This document shows, one piece after another, positions 17,238-24,665 of a stretch of 42,937 bases of DNA. How positions within the stretch are numbered: the first letter of the stretch is position 1; each line of letters opens with the position of its first letter. The DNA is taken from assembly GCA_049510055.1 (NCBI GenBank), contig JBEKZI010000008.1, positions 1 through 42,937 of the forward strand, written 5' to 3'. The notes beneath the pieces were generated by a model, which was not told where the DNA came from, searched no databases, and was given only the letters and a program-made list of their open reading frames with translations. The position numbers and the translations under genes were made by a program. This DNA is from JALHTV01 sp049510055 (GTDB taxonomy: Bacteria > Planctomycetota > Phycisphaerae > SM23-33).

Positions 17238-17273
17238 TATCATCTATCTAGTGGTGATTAGAGGAGTGGAACG

Positions 17274-17720
17274 GTGAACATATCGCAGAAGTGTCAGTAC
17301 GCCGTGCGGGCCATCCTTGAGTTGGCTAAGCGATACGGTAAGGGGCCGATCCCCATTAGCGAGATTGCCTCAAACCAAGCCGTGCCGCCGCGGTTCCTGG
17401 AGATCATCCTCAACCAGTTGAGGCAGGGGGGCTTTGTCGAGTCTCGCCGGGGGGTGCAGGGGGGATACCTGCTCCGAATCGACCCCAAGGAGTTGACCGT
17501 CGGTACGATCATCCGTTTCGTGGACGGCCCCCTGGAGCCGGTCAAGTGCATCGTGGGAAAGAGCAAACCCTGTCCCCTCAAAGGCCGCTGTTCCCTGATC
17601 GACGTGTGGTTGAAGGCCAAGGCGGTCGTCGAGGAAGTCTATGATGCGACGACCTTCCAGGACCTGGTAGAGAAGGAACGCAAGTTCGACCGCACCCGTG
17701 CGGCCGAGTACTGCATCTGA
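17274..17720 (+). CDS. Rrf2-family transcriptional regulator
   Basis: The 148-residue protein uses a GTG start behind GAGGAG. The N-terminal winged helix (YAVRAILELAKRYG...ISEIASNQAVPPRFLEIILNQLRQGGFVESRRGVQGGYLL) is characteristic of the Rrf2 family (IscR, CymR, NsrR). A cysteine trio, C-x7-C-x5-C around residues 92-106 (CIVGKSKPCPLKGRC), resembles the Fe-S ligand region of IscR/NsrR. It is transcribed away from the DUF3034-cysK-metY-larE cluster and probably controls it in response to cysteine, sulfide or Fe-S status, with the candidate operator at 17058-17074. Confidence 0.88.
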   Translation: MNISQKCQYAVRAILELAKRYGKGPIPISEIASNQAVPPRFLEIILNQLRQGGFVESRRGVQGGYLLRIDPKELTVGTIIRFVDGPLEPVKCIVGKSKPCPLKGRCSLIDVWLKAKAVVEEVYDATTFQDLVEKERKFDRTRAAEYCI

Positions 17721-17798
17721 GGGCAAGGCCGTTTCACTTTCCGCTTCTCATTGAAGATGTCGCGATTCTTTTGTCGCCGCGCCTTTCACAAACCCGGG

Positions 17799-17820
17799 CC
17801 GTTCGTGCCCGTGGCAACCC
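17799..17820 (+). repeat. dispersed repeat, copy 4 (short)
   Basis: CCGTTCGTGCCCGTGGCAAC matches the right-half core of the dispersed repeat at 5329 and 12141 with one base difference. It lies just downstream of the Rrf2 gene. Together the copies suggest a short interspersed element common in this genome. Confidence 0.55.
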
Positions 17821-17900
17821 ACGCCAAACTGTCTACAATAGCGTTCAACCCCATCGACGGGTGGAACAACCGCCACGCAAAAAGAACGGAAGGTCAAGCC

Positions 17901-18476
17901 ATGAAAGTCATCGCCTTCAACGGCAGCCCTCGCAAGGATGGCAACACGTTCCTCCTCATCAACCATGTGTTTGCCGCCCTGCGAAACGACGGCATTGACA
18001 CTGAGGTCTATCAACTCGGCGGCGCTCCCATCCACGGATGCCGCGCCTGCTATCGATGCTTTGAAGCCAAGAATCGCCGATGCGCCTTCGACGATGATGT
18101 GGCCAATGAATGTATCGACAGGATGGCAAGGGCCGACGGCGTCATCCTCGCGTCGCCCACCTACGTCTCTGACGTAACCCCCGAGATCAAGGCGTTGATC
18201 GACCGCGCGTGCCTGGTGGGCAAGGGCAACGGGGGCATGTTTGGGCGTAAAGTCGGCGCGGCCATCGTGGCCGTACGAAGAGGCGGTTCGATCCACGCCT
18301 TTGACACGATGAACCACTTCTTCCTCATCAGCCAGATGATCATTCCAGGCTCGGCCTACTGGAACATGGGCGTGGGGCACAAGAAGGGTGAAGTCGAGAA
18401 GGACGAGGAAGGGATTCGGACCATGAAAATTCTGGGTGAGAACATGGCGTGGCTGCTGAAGAGGGTTGTGGACTGA
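17901..18476 (+). CDS. Iron-sulfur flavoprotein (flavodoxin-fold, NAD(P)H-dependent FMN reductase family)
   Basis: The 191-residue protein has GGAAGGT upstream of ATG. The start MKVIAFNGSPRKDGNT is the FMN phosphate loop of the NADPH-dependent FMN reductase/ISF family. Residues around 45-60 read GCRACYRCFEAKNRRC, a C-x2-C-x2-C-x7-C pattern that fits the compact [4Fe-4S] motif of archaeal and bacterial iron-sulfur flavoproteins. ASPTYVSDVTPEIKALIDR is the second FMN-contact loop. It is probably a cytoplasmic electron-transfer or detoxifying reductase (oxygen, peroxide or quinones). A minus-strand flavodoxin lies downstream, in convergent orientation. Confidence 0.85.
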   Translation: MKVIAFNGSPRKDGNTFLLINHVFAALRNDGIDTEVYQLGGAPIHGCRACYRCFEAKNRRCAFDDDVANECIDRMARADGVILASPTYVSDVTPEIKALIDRACLVGKGNGGMFGRKVGAAIVAVRRGGSIHAFDTMNHFFLISQMIIPGSAYWNMGVGHKKGEVEKDEEGIRTMKILGENMAWLLKRVVD

Positions 18477-18538
18477 AGAAGTCCCGACCGCCCAACCGTC
18501 TTATCCAAAGACGCAGATGAGTTTTTCGGGGGACAGCT

Positions 18539-18973
18539 CTAAGAAGCCGTGGCGAGCTTGACGCCCAGTGCCTTCAGATCGGCGACGGCCTTGCCTTCGG
18601 GCTTGCCTTTGACGAGGACCGACTCGGCCACCTTCTTCAACTTGAATGATTTGGCCACCGACTCGATGCTGGCGATGGCCTTGCCGCCGCCACCGTGGGT
18701 GAGGAAGGCGGCATAGGGCTTATCGGTGACTTGGTTCTGCGTGGGGTAGAACGCACGATCCAGGAAGTCTTTCAGCCCGCCGCCCATGTAGCTGAAGGCG
18801 TCGTAGGACCCCAGCGCTACGGCGCTGCAATCCAGCAGGTCCTGGGGTTGGGCCTCGAAGCCGGTCTTGACCACGACCTGGGCGCCCGCGGACTTGGCGC
18901 CTTCGGCGATGGCTTTGGCCGCCGCCATGGTGTTACCGGACATGCTGCAGTAGACGACCAGTACCTTTGACAT
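18539..18973 (-). CDS. Flavodoxin-like protein
   Basis: The 144-residue protein starts at 18973 behind AAAGGAGCAACGTC; an in-frame upstream ATG at 19093 lacks a site and overlaps the neighbouring gene. VVYCSMSGNTMAAAKAIAEG is the FMN phosphate-binding loop of flavodoxins, and ALGSYDAFSYMGGGLKDFLDR corresponds to the second FMN loop. It is a small cytoplasmic electron carrier or flavin reductase component, apparently co-oriented with the alpha/beta hydrolase gene at 19060-19833. Confidence 0.85.
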   Translation of the reverse strand: MSKVLVVYCSMSGNTMAAAKAIAEGAKSAGAQVVVKTGFEAQPQDLLDCSAVALGSYDAFSYMGGGLKDFLDRAFYPTQNQVTDKPYAAFLTHGGGGKAIASIESVAKSFKLKKVAESVLVKGKPEGKAVADLKALGVKLATAS

Positions 18974-19059
18974 GACGTTGCTCCTTTCCAATGGAAGACC
19001 GTTCCCGGGATGATGGTAAAGTGGTCTTAGGCCTCTTGTCGAGCCATAACCCTGCCATG

Positions 19060-19833
19060 CTACCTGCCCAAACCCATCGCCGGGGCGATGCACTCAACGA
19101 TGAACCGCTCGGCCGGCGCGGTGAAGTGGCTGCCCCAGTGCCTCCAGCGAATCCACGCTGGACGCCAACGGAACGAGATAATCTTGTCGCACGCCGGTCC
19201 ATGATACCCCAACGTCCCCATGGACGGCGTGTATACGCGGTCGGCCGTGCCCACCAGCAGCGTGCCCAACCCCACCACCATATCGAGCACCGATGAACTG
19301 ACGATCACCGGTCTGCGGACGTGGCCGGCGGCGGGGTTCAGGTCGCGCCACGGAGAAAGCGCTGCCGCCAGCAGCACTAACGAATCCACCTGCACCTCCT
19401 TGGGGAGAAGCTCCACCGCCCGAACGGCCACGAAACAGCCACAGGAGTATCCGATCAGATGAATCGGACGGTCCGGGTGGGTTTGGCGCAGTTCGATAAG
19501 GCGATCAGCCAACCGGCGCGCCTGGCGGTCGAGGAATCCCCGCGCGGCGATGGTGGGAAGGACCAGCATGGCTCGCCAGGTTGGATCCCATGCCCAGAAT
19601 AGGAATTCGCCGCCGAATCCCGCGCGTCGCAAGCCGGCGGCGGTCTCGCATCGTCCCCACCGCACACCGAGCCAGCGAAGCGGCTCGATGAATAGCACGA
19701 TCCCTTTGCGGGGATCCCCGGCCTCGACCGGCTTGGCTCGCAGTGCCGCCAGCAGGCGAGGCAGGACATAGACACACGCCACAGCCACACCCAAGCACCA
19801 CAGCACCAAACGGCCCGTTAGGAATTGCGGCAT
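19060..19833 (-). CDS. Membrane-anchored alpha/beta-hydrolase-like protein
   Basis: The 257-residue protein has an N-terminal hydrophobic helix (about 8-30). The nucleophile elbow is HLIGYSCGCFVAVRA near residue 125, matching GxSxG. VDSLVLLAAALSPWRDL follows as the usual strand with the acidic residue region, and SHFTAPAERF near the end supplies a possible catalytic histidine. The substrate is not evident. It is probably an esterase or lipase-like enzyme at the inner membrane. Confidence 0.65.
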   Translation of the reverse strand: MPQFLTGRLVLWCLGVAVACVYVLPRLLAALRAKPVEAGDPRKGIVLFIEPLRWLGVRWGRCETAAGLRRAGFGGEFLFWAWDPTWRAMLVLPTIAARGFLDRQARRLADRLIELRQTHPDRPIHLIGYSCGCFVAVRAVELLPKEVQVDSLVLLAAALSPWRDLNPAAGHVRRPVIVSSSVLDMVVGLGTLLVGTADRVYTPSMGTLGYHGPACDKIISFRWRPAWIRWRHWGSHFTAPAERFIVECIAPAMGLGR

Positions 19834-19919
19834 GACCGGAGTCTAACGGGCGATGAGCCGTTTGACCATCCAGCGTTCCGCGATCAAAGACTGATCGCCG
19901 TATCCCAGCCACGGGTCGG

Positions 19920-20402
19920 CTACTGTTTCGTCAGTTCGTACAACCCATGGCCGATGGAGCGCAGCCTGCCCTGACGGACCAGTTCCTGCCAGACGGATTC
20001 GGGCCACTCGATCGGCGGAGTGATGGCGGCGGCCACACGCGAATCCGTGCCCTTGGACAGCGGGTTGTGGCTGTTGATCTGCGATTCTTCGTCCAGACGC
20101 GTCAGTGCCAGCCGTTTGCGGAACGCCCGCAGGGCACGCTTGCAGGTCTCCGCGCTGGGGGCGTCGGCGTGCGGCAGCCCGGCCGTCGCGGCAGGGGCGC
20201 GAAGCTGATCGATCAGCTCAGTCAACTTCACCACGTCGCGCATCCCCACGACATGCGTCACGCGCTCGGAAGGCACGTCGGTCTTCTGCAGCAGGTTGTA
20301 CACCTGCTTCCATTCGCCCGCGGCCCGACGAGGATCCTCGTAGCCCCGGATGGCGGCCAACAGTTCATCGAGTTTCGTCACTGTGGTCGGGTCGCTGGTC
20401 AT
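19920..20402 (-). CDS. Conserved-looking hypothetical protein
   Basis: The 160-residue soluble protein is charged and mostly helical, with a C-terminal segment (WPESVWQELVRQGRLRSIGHGLYELTKQ) that looks like a winged-helix-style tail. I do not recognise a family. Its start lies 15 nt downstream of the small gene at 20418-20672, so the two probably form an operon. Codon use matches its neighbours. Confidence 0.6.
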   Translation of the reverse strand: MTSDPTTVTKLDELLAAIRGYEDPRRAAGEWKQVYNLLQKTDVPSERVTHVVGMRDVVKLTELIDQLRAPAATAGLPHADAPSAETCKRALRAFRKRLALTRLDEESQINSHNPLSKGTDSRVAAAITPPIEWPESVWQELVRQGRLRSIGHGLYELTKQ

Positions 20403-20417
20403 GCGAGGGCTTTGCTT

Positions 20418-20672
20418 TCAGGCCTTCCTGATTTCAGCCGCCACGGCTCGTGCCTTCCGAAGGGCAGCGTCCTCCAGAGGACTTCCCCCGGAGTCGCCCA
20501 TCACATCGCAGTCCCCATTGGGGTGGCAAATCGCAAAGAAACTCAAACCGGAACGCGGCAGTCGTTTCCGCAATGCCGTTTCCATGCGGCCTGCTTCTTG
20601 GGAGCCTGATACCGTGACAAGCTTGTAGTGATATTTGGGGACGGGTGGTTTTTCTCTGCCTTTCACGGTCAT
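20418..20672 (-). CDS. Small hypothetical protein
   Basis: The 84-residue protein has AAGGAG 4 nt before ATG at 20672, which supports the start. It is basic and soluble (KYHYKLVTVSGSQEAGRMETAL...). A central FFAICHPNGDCDVMGD holds two cysteines and several acidic residues. It ends 15 nt before the next gene and likely shares a transcript with it. I recognise no family. Confidence 0.55.
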   Translation of the reverse strand: MTVKGREKPPVPKYHYKLVTVSGSQEAGRMETALRKRLPRSGLSFFAICHPNGDCDVMGDSGGSPLEDAALRKARAVAAEIRKA

Positions 20673-20904
20673 TGGGCTCCTTAGTCACGTCTTTGCGAGC
20701 ATATGGGCCGGCGGATAGATCACGGCAGCACTAGAGCCCCCCGGCAAACGTCTATGCGGTGATCGCATTGTCCTCGTCGTATCCGTCCTTGTCAATGATT
20801 CGGCCCGTCCGAAGCGTGCTCTTCGTCTTATCCAAAGACGTTTCCGCGCGGAAGTAGCTCCTGAGCCATCTCTAGGCTTTTGTCGCGTTGGGTCCATCCG
20901 GATT

Positions 20905-21846
20905 TCAGGGACAGGCGGGGTCGAGCCTCTTGAGTTCATCGTCGGACAGGTGAACCTCCAGGGCCCCGAGGTTCTCGCGCAGTTGTTCCTCGCCGGAGAC
21001 GGAGAATACCGGCACCGTGACCGCGGGGGTCCGACGGATCCAGGCAAGCACAAGCTGGTTGGGCGTTATGCCCTTCTCCTGCGCGAGTGCCCGCAGCGCC
21101 GCCAGGCGTACGGTGCTGTCGGCCCAGACATAGTGGGACGGAAGGGCCTTGTGGCTCTGCGTATAGGCGCCCTTGAGCAGCGGCGTATACGCCATGAGCG
21201 TCACGTGTTCGGCGCGGCAGAAATCCAGCAAGTCCTCGTCGGCGGCGACCTGGGGCGTGAAGTCCGCACCGGGTCCGGGACGCAGATAGGTATATCGCTG
21301 CTGGACGCAGCAGTACGGCGGGTAGTCGTGCTTAGCCGCCAGGTTGCGGGCAGCCTGAATCCGCCAGGCGCGGCAATTGCTGACGCCCACGTAGCGGACC
21401 TTTCCCTGCCGGACGAGCTTGTCCATGGCGGCCAGCGTCTCCTCCAGCGGCACCGCGCGATCGTCCCGATGCGCATAGTACAGGTCGATCGTTTCGACCC
21501 CTAGGCGCTCGAGGCTCTTTTCACACTCGGACTGGATGACGCGGCCCGCCAGTCCGCCTTCGACGCCGGGGCAGGGAAATCCGACCTTGGAGGCCAGGAA
21601 AACGGTGTCGCGATGGCCCCGTTGCCGCAGCCATCGCCCGATCACGGTTTCGCTGCCGCCGCCGGGGGATTCGGGGTCCTTGCGGCCGTAGATGTTGGCC
21701 GTGTCGAGGAAACTTCCCCCGGCTTCTACATACAGATCCATCAGCGCCCAGGACGTTGGCTCATCCACCTTCCCTCCGAAGTGCATCGTCCCTAGACAAA
21801 ATTCGCTGACGGCTACACCGGTGGTTCCCAAAGGCACCTTGTTCAT
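20905..21846 (-). CDS. Aldo/keto reductase family protein
   Basis: The 313-residue protein starts at 21846 with AGGAGAACC upstream. It shows the AKR barrel landmarks: FLDTANIYGRKDPE (catalytic Asp and Tyr), LASKVGFP (catalytic Lys), DLYYAHRDD (catalytic His), VGVSNCRAW, and a C-terminal TVPVFSVSGEEQLRENLGAL (NADPH-binding loop). It likely reduces an aldehyde or sugar in the cytoplasm. It resembles YajO/Tas-type AKRs. Confidence 0.9.
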   Translation of the reverse strand: MNKVPLGTTGVAVSEFCLGTMHFGGKVDEPTSWALMDLYVEAGGSFLDTANIYGRKDPESPGGGSETVIGRWLRQRGHRDTVFLASKVGFPCPGVEGGLAGRVIQSECEKSLERLGVETIDLYYAHRDDRAVPLEETLAAMDKLVRQGKVRYVGVSNCRAWRIQAARNLAAKHDYPPYCCVQQRYTYLRPGPGADFTPQVAADEDLLDFCRAEHVTLMAYTPLLKGAYTQSHKALPSHYVWADSTVRLAALRALAQEKGITPNQLVLAWIRRTPAVTVPVFSVSGEEQLRENLGALEVHLSDDELKRLDPACP

Positions 21847-21933
21847 CGATGGTTCTCCTAGCCACATGTGGCTGTCCGAGGCCGCGGCGACCTGGCGGGA
21901 TTCCGAAACGTCCTCTGGACCCGGCCCCGTTTG

Positions 21934-23145
21934 CTATCGAGTGAACCGTCGCGCCATGGCCACGACAAACGAGGCCATCAGAAACGCGCCGATGATGGCT
22001 TCCAGGCCGGCCATCAATCGCAGATTCCCCGCCGGCAGCAGGTCGCCATACCCCACCGTCGTGAACGTCACAATGCTGAAGTACAAACAGTCCCACGGGT
22101 TGTGCGTTATCACTACCTGACCGGAGGCGCTGGCTATCGCAGACTCTACGATCCCGTAGTGGGCGTAGTACGCCGTGCACCCCAGGATGACTATCAAGGC
22201 CCACCCGATGATTCGAGGTATGCGTTCGCCGTACCCGAAGACGAGCCTGCCCAGCAGGAATCCCAGCATGGCGAGAATGACCCTTCCCGTCCCGCGGATG
22301 CCTCTCCAGGCACGGTGCGGGATCGTCTCACCCTTGTCGCGAGGCCCGACCACGTCTTTCCAGGCTCGCTTGAGGTACACCCACCAAAGGGTGCACTGCT
22401 CCGCATAGTGGTACTCGCCCGCCAAGTGGTAGTCTCCCCGGTTCGTGGCGGACTGCTTCGCCAGCCTGTACGCTCCGGCCCCTTCACTGCGCAGGCGGAA
22501 AGGAAGCTGACCCTTGTCGTGCCCACCGGGCAGCCCGACCACAAAGACCCCGCTCGACATGGCGTGCTCGAAATTTACGCGGTCGCTGAATCGGGCGGAA
22601 GAGAAATCGGCGTGCCCGCTGAACTGCGCGAAGACGAATTCGGCGCCGCAACTGAACTGGGCGGAACCGAACGAGGCGTGGCCGCTGAATTTGGTGACCC
22701 AGAAACTCGCAAAGTCACTGAATTGGGCGTCTAGGAACATCGCGTGGCCGTCGAACTGGGTCCCGACGAAGCTCGCGTTGCCTTTGAACTGGGCCGCGAC
22801 GAAACTGGCCGGGCCGCTGAACTGGGCCCCGACGAAACTCGCGTCGCCGCTGAACTGGGCCTCGTCGAAACTCGCGTGGTTGCCGAAGCAGGTGTCGAGG
22901 AAACTGGCGTCGCCGGCGAACTGGGCCTCGTCGAAACTCACGTCGCCGCTGAACTGGGCCTTGCAGAAGCTCGCGTCGCCCTTGAAGGTCACTCCGCCGA
23001 AGCCCTGGCCGTCGGGGTCCGGAGGAAAGGTCACGCCGTCGAAGTTGCCCTCTCCGCGGGCGGCTTTGGCGCGGGCCTCTTGCCAGAAGGCCCGGGCCTC
23101 GTCTTTGGCGAACTCCTGCTTGGGCCGGCTCGGCTCTTGGGGCAT
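21934..23145 (-). CDS. Pentapeptide-repeat protein fused to a two-helix potassium-channel pore
   Basis: The 403-residue protein begins with a charged helix, then from about 45 to 210 carries about fifteen imperfect 11-residue repeats such as AQFSGDASFVG, the Pentapeptide_3 pattern expected to form a right-handed quadrilateral beta-helix. After a soluble linker the C-terminal ~130 residues contain an Ion_trans_2-type pore: a helix, a re-entrant loop with the selectivity filter TTVGYGDLLP, and a second helix (LMAGLEAIIGAFLMASFVVAM). It is probably a cytoplasmic-domain-gated K+ channel. The ligand sensed by the beta-helix is unknown. Confidence 0.88.
   Translation of the reverse strand: MPQEPSRPKQEFAKDEARAFWQEARAKAARGEGNFDGVTFPPDPDGQGFGGVTFKGDASFCKAQFSGDVSFDEAQFAGDASFLDTCFGNHASFDEAQFSGDASFVGAQFSGPASFVAAQFKGNASFVGTQFDGHAMFLDAQFSDFASFWVTKFSGHASFGSAQFSCGAEFVFAQFSGHADFSSARFSDRVNFEHAMSSGVFVVGLPGGHDKGQLPFRLRSEGAGAYRLAKQSATNRGDYHLAGEYHYAEQCTLWWVYLKRAWKDVVGPRDKGETIPHRAWRGIRGTGRVILAMLGFLLGRLVFGYGERIPRIIGWALIVILGCTAYYAHYGIVESAIASASGQVVITHNPWDCLYFSIVTFTTVGYGDLLPAGNLRLMAGLEAIIGAFLMASFVVAMARRFTR
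22580..23000 (-). repeat. tandem 33-bp coding repeats
   Basis: The pentapeptide region is encoded by 33-bp near-tandem units containing variants of CTGAACTGGGCCTCGTCGAA and CTCGCGTCGCC on the plus strand. The high DNA similarity between units suggests expansion by slippage or unequal exchange. Confidence 0.8.
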
Positions 23146-23359
23146 TTGACGAGTCCCTTTTTTCAGTTAGCCAATTATCGCCGGTGGATACGGCAGTTAC
23201 CCCGCGACGTCAAGTGTTTACTACTCGTTCCCTGGCTTGTCCGTCATAGCCCGTAGGGCGAAGGCGGATGCCTCTTGCCTGTCTTGAGTGTGCACAAAGG
23301 GGGTGCAAAGCGGCGGAGGTTTGTTATAGTTTATGCCCCTACGATTGGTTGGAGAGCGT

Positions 23360-24649
23360 ATGGCTTCCGGTACGGTGACGGACAAATTGCGTGGCCGGAC
23401 GTTGTGGATTCCCCGCATGACGTACGCCGGCGCCAAGATGATGGCGGCCGTGTTCCGCTCCATCGGCATCGACGCCGCCGTCACGCCCCCCAGCGACGAC
23501 CGCACGCTGGAGCTGGGCGGCTTGTACAGCAGCGGCGAGGAATGCTACCCCGAAAAGGTCACGATGGGCGACTTCCTGCGGATCATCCGCGCCAAGGACT
23601 TCGACCCCGCCCGCACGGCCTTTTTCATGCCCACGGCCGAGGGGCCGTGCCGCTTCGGCCAGTACGGGCCGTACCTCAAGCTTGTGCTCCAGGAACTGGG
23701 CCTCCAGGACATTCCCATCATCTCGCCCACCAGCAAGAACAGTTACGACGGCCTGGCCGATCACGCCCCCGACATGATCCGGCACCTGTGGTGGGGGCTG
23801 GTCGCGTCAGACATTGTGCGCAAGATGCTGCTGAAGACCCGGCCCTACGAGACGACCGCCGGCCTGACCGACGCCGCCTACCAGCGCAGCCTGGACCGCC
23901 TGGAGGCCGTCGTCCAGCGGCCGGACCTGTCGTCCGGCGACCGCCTGGCGGGGATCGTCGAGGCACTGACGATGTCGCGGGATGAGTTCCACGCCGTCCC
24001 AGCCCACTACACCAAGGACAAGCCCCTCATCGGCGTGGTGGGGGAGATCTTCTGCCGCCTGAACACTTTCAGCAACTCCGACGCCGTCCGCAAGATCGAG
24101 GCCCACGGCGGTGAGGCTTGGCTCAGCGACGTCAGCGAGTGGGTCTGGTACACCAACTGGTCGCAGAAGTGCCTGCTGAAGCGCGACGGACAGACCTTCT
24201 CCCTGGCCATGCTGGCCGCGATGGTCAAGAACGCCGTGCAGCGCCGCGACGAGCAGAAGCTGCTGGAACCGTTCGCCGACGATTTCGTCGGCTACGAGGA
24301 GCCGCACGACCTCTACGAGCAGGTGCTCAAGCCCGGCTGGCCGTATCTGCCCGCCGACGGCGCGCTGGGCGAGATGGCCCTGTCCATCGGCAAGAGCGTG
24401 TACCTGTACCGCAAGGGCGTCGACGGCATCGTCGACATCAGCCCGTTCTCGTGCATGAACGGCATCGTCTCCGAGGCCGTCTATCATGCCCTGGCCGCCG
24501 ACCACGACGACATTCCGGTGCGGAATTTCTACTTCGACGCCACCAGCTCCAACATGGACCGCGACCTGGATATCTTTATGGAATTGGCCGTCAACTACCG
24601 AAAACGAAAGAAACAAATTCGCCGCTGGCCGGCGTTCTTCTTGGACTAA
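23360..24649 (+). CDS. HgdB/BcrC-type (COG3581-like) iron-sulfur protein of the 2-hydroxyacyl-CoA dehydratase superfamily
   Basis: I place the start at 23360, with GGAG 5 nt upstream; an in-frame ATG at 23333 lacks a site. The 429-residue protein resembles the second half of the large acyl-CoA dehydratase activase-type proteins: LWIPRMTYAGAKMMAAVF, GGLYSSGEECYPEKVTMGDF, PTAEGPCRFGQYG and ISPFSCMNGIVSEAV carry the conserved cysteines that would hold Fe-S clusters. The usual partner (COG3580-like) is absent. The gene is followed after 16 nt by two radical SAM genes, so it may supply low-potential electrons to them or perform an associated reduction. The family call is good; the substrate is unknown. 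Confidence 0.75.
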   Translation: MASGTVTDKLRGRTLWIPRMTYAGAKMMAAVFRSIGIDAAVTPPSDDRTLELGGLYSSGEECYPEKVTMGDFLRIIRAKDFDPARTAFFMPTAEGPCRFGQYGPYLKLVLQELGLQDIPIISPTSKNSYDGLADHAPDMIRHLWWGLVASDIVRKMLLKTRPYETTAGLTDAAYQRSLDRLEAVVQRPDLSSGDRLAGIVEALTMSRDEFHAVPAHYTKDKPLIGVVGEIFCRLNTFSNSDAVRKIEAHGGEAWLSDVSEWVWYTNWSQKCLLKRDGQTFSLAMLAAMVKNAVQRRDEQKLLEPFADDFVGYEEPHDLYEQVLKPGWPYLPADGALGEMALSIGKSVYLYRKGVDGIVDISPFSCMNGIVSEAVYHALAADHDDIPVRNFYFDATSSNMDRDLDIFMELAVNYRKRKKQIRRWPAFFLD

Positions 24650-24665
24650 ACTTAACCGACGGATC

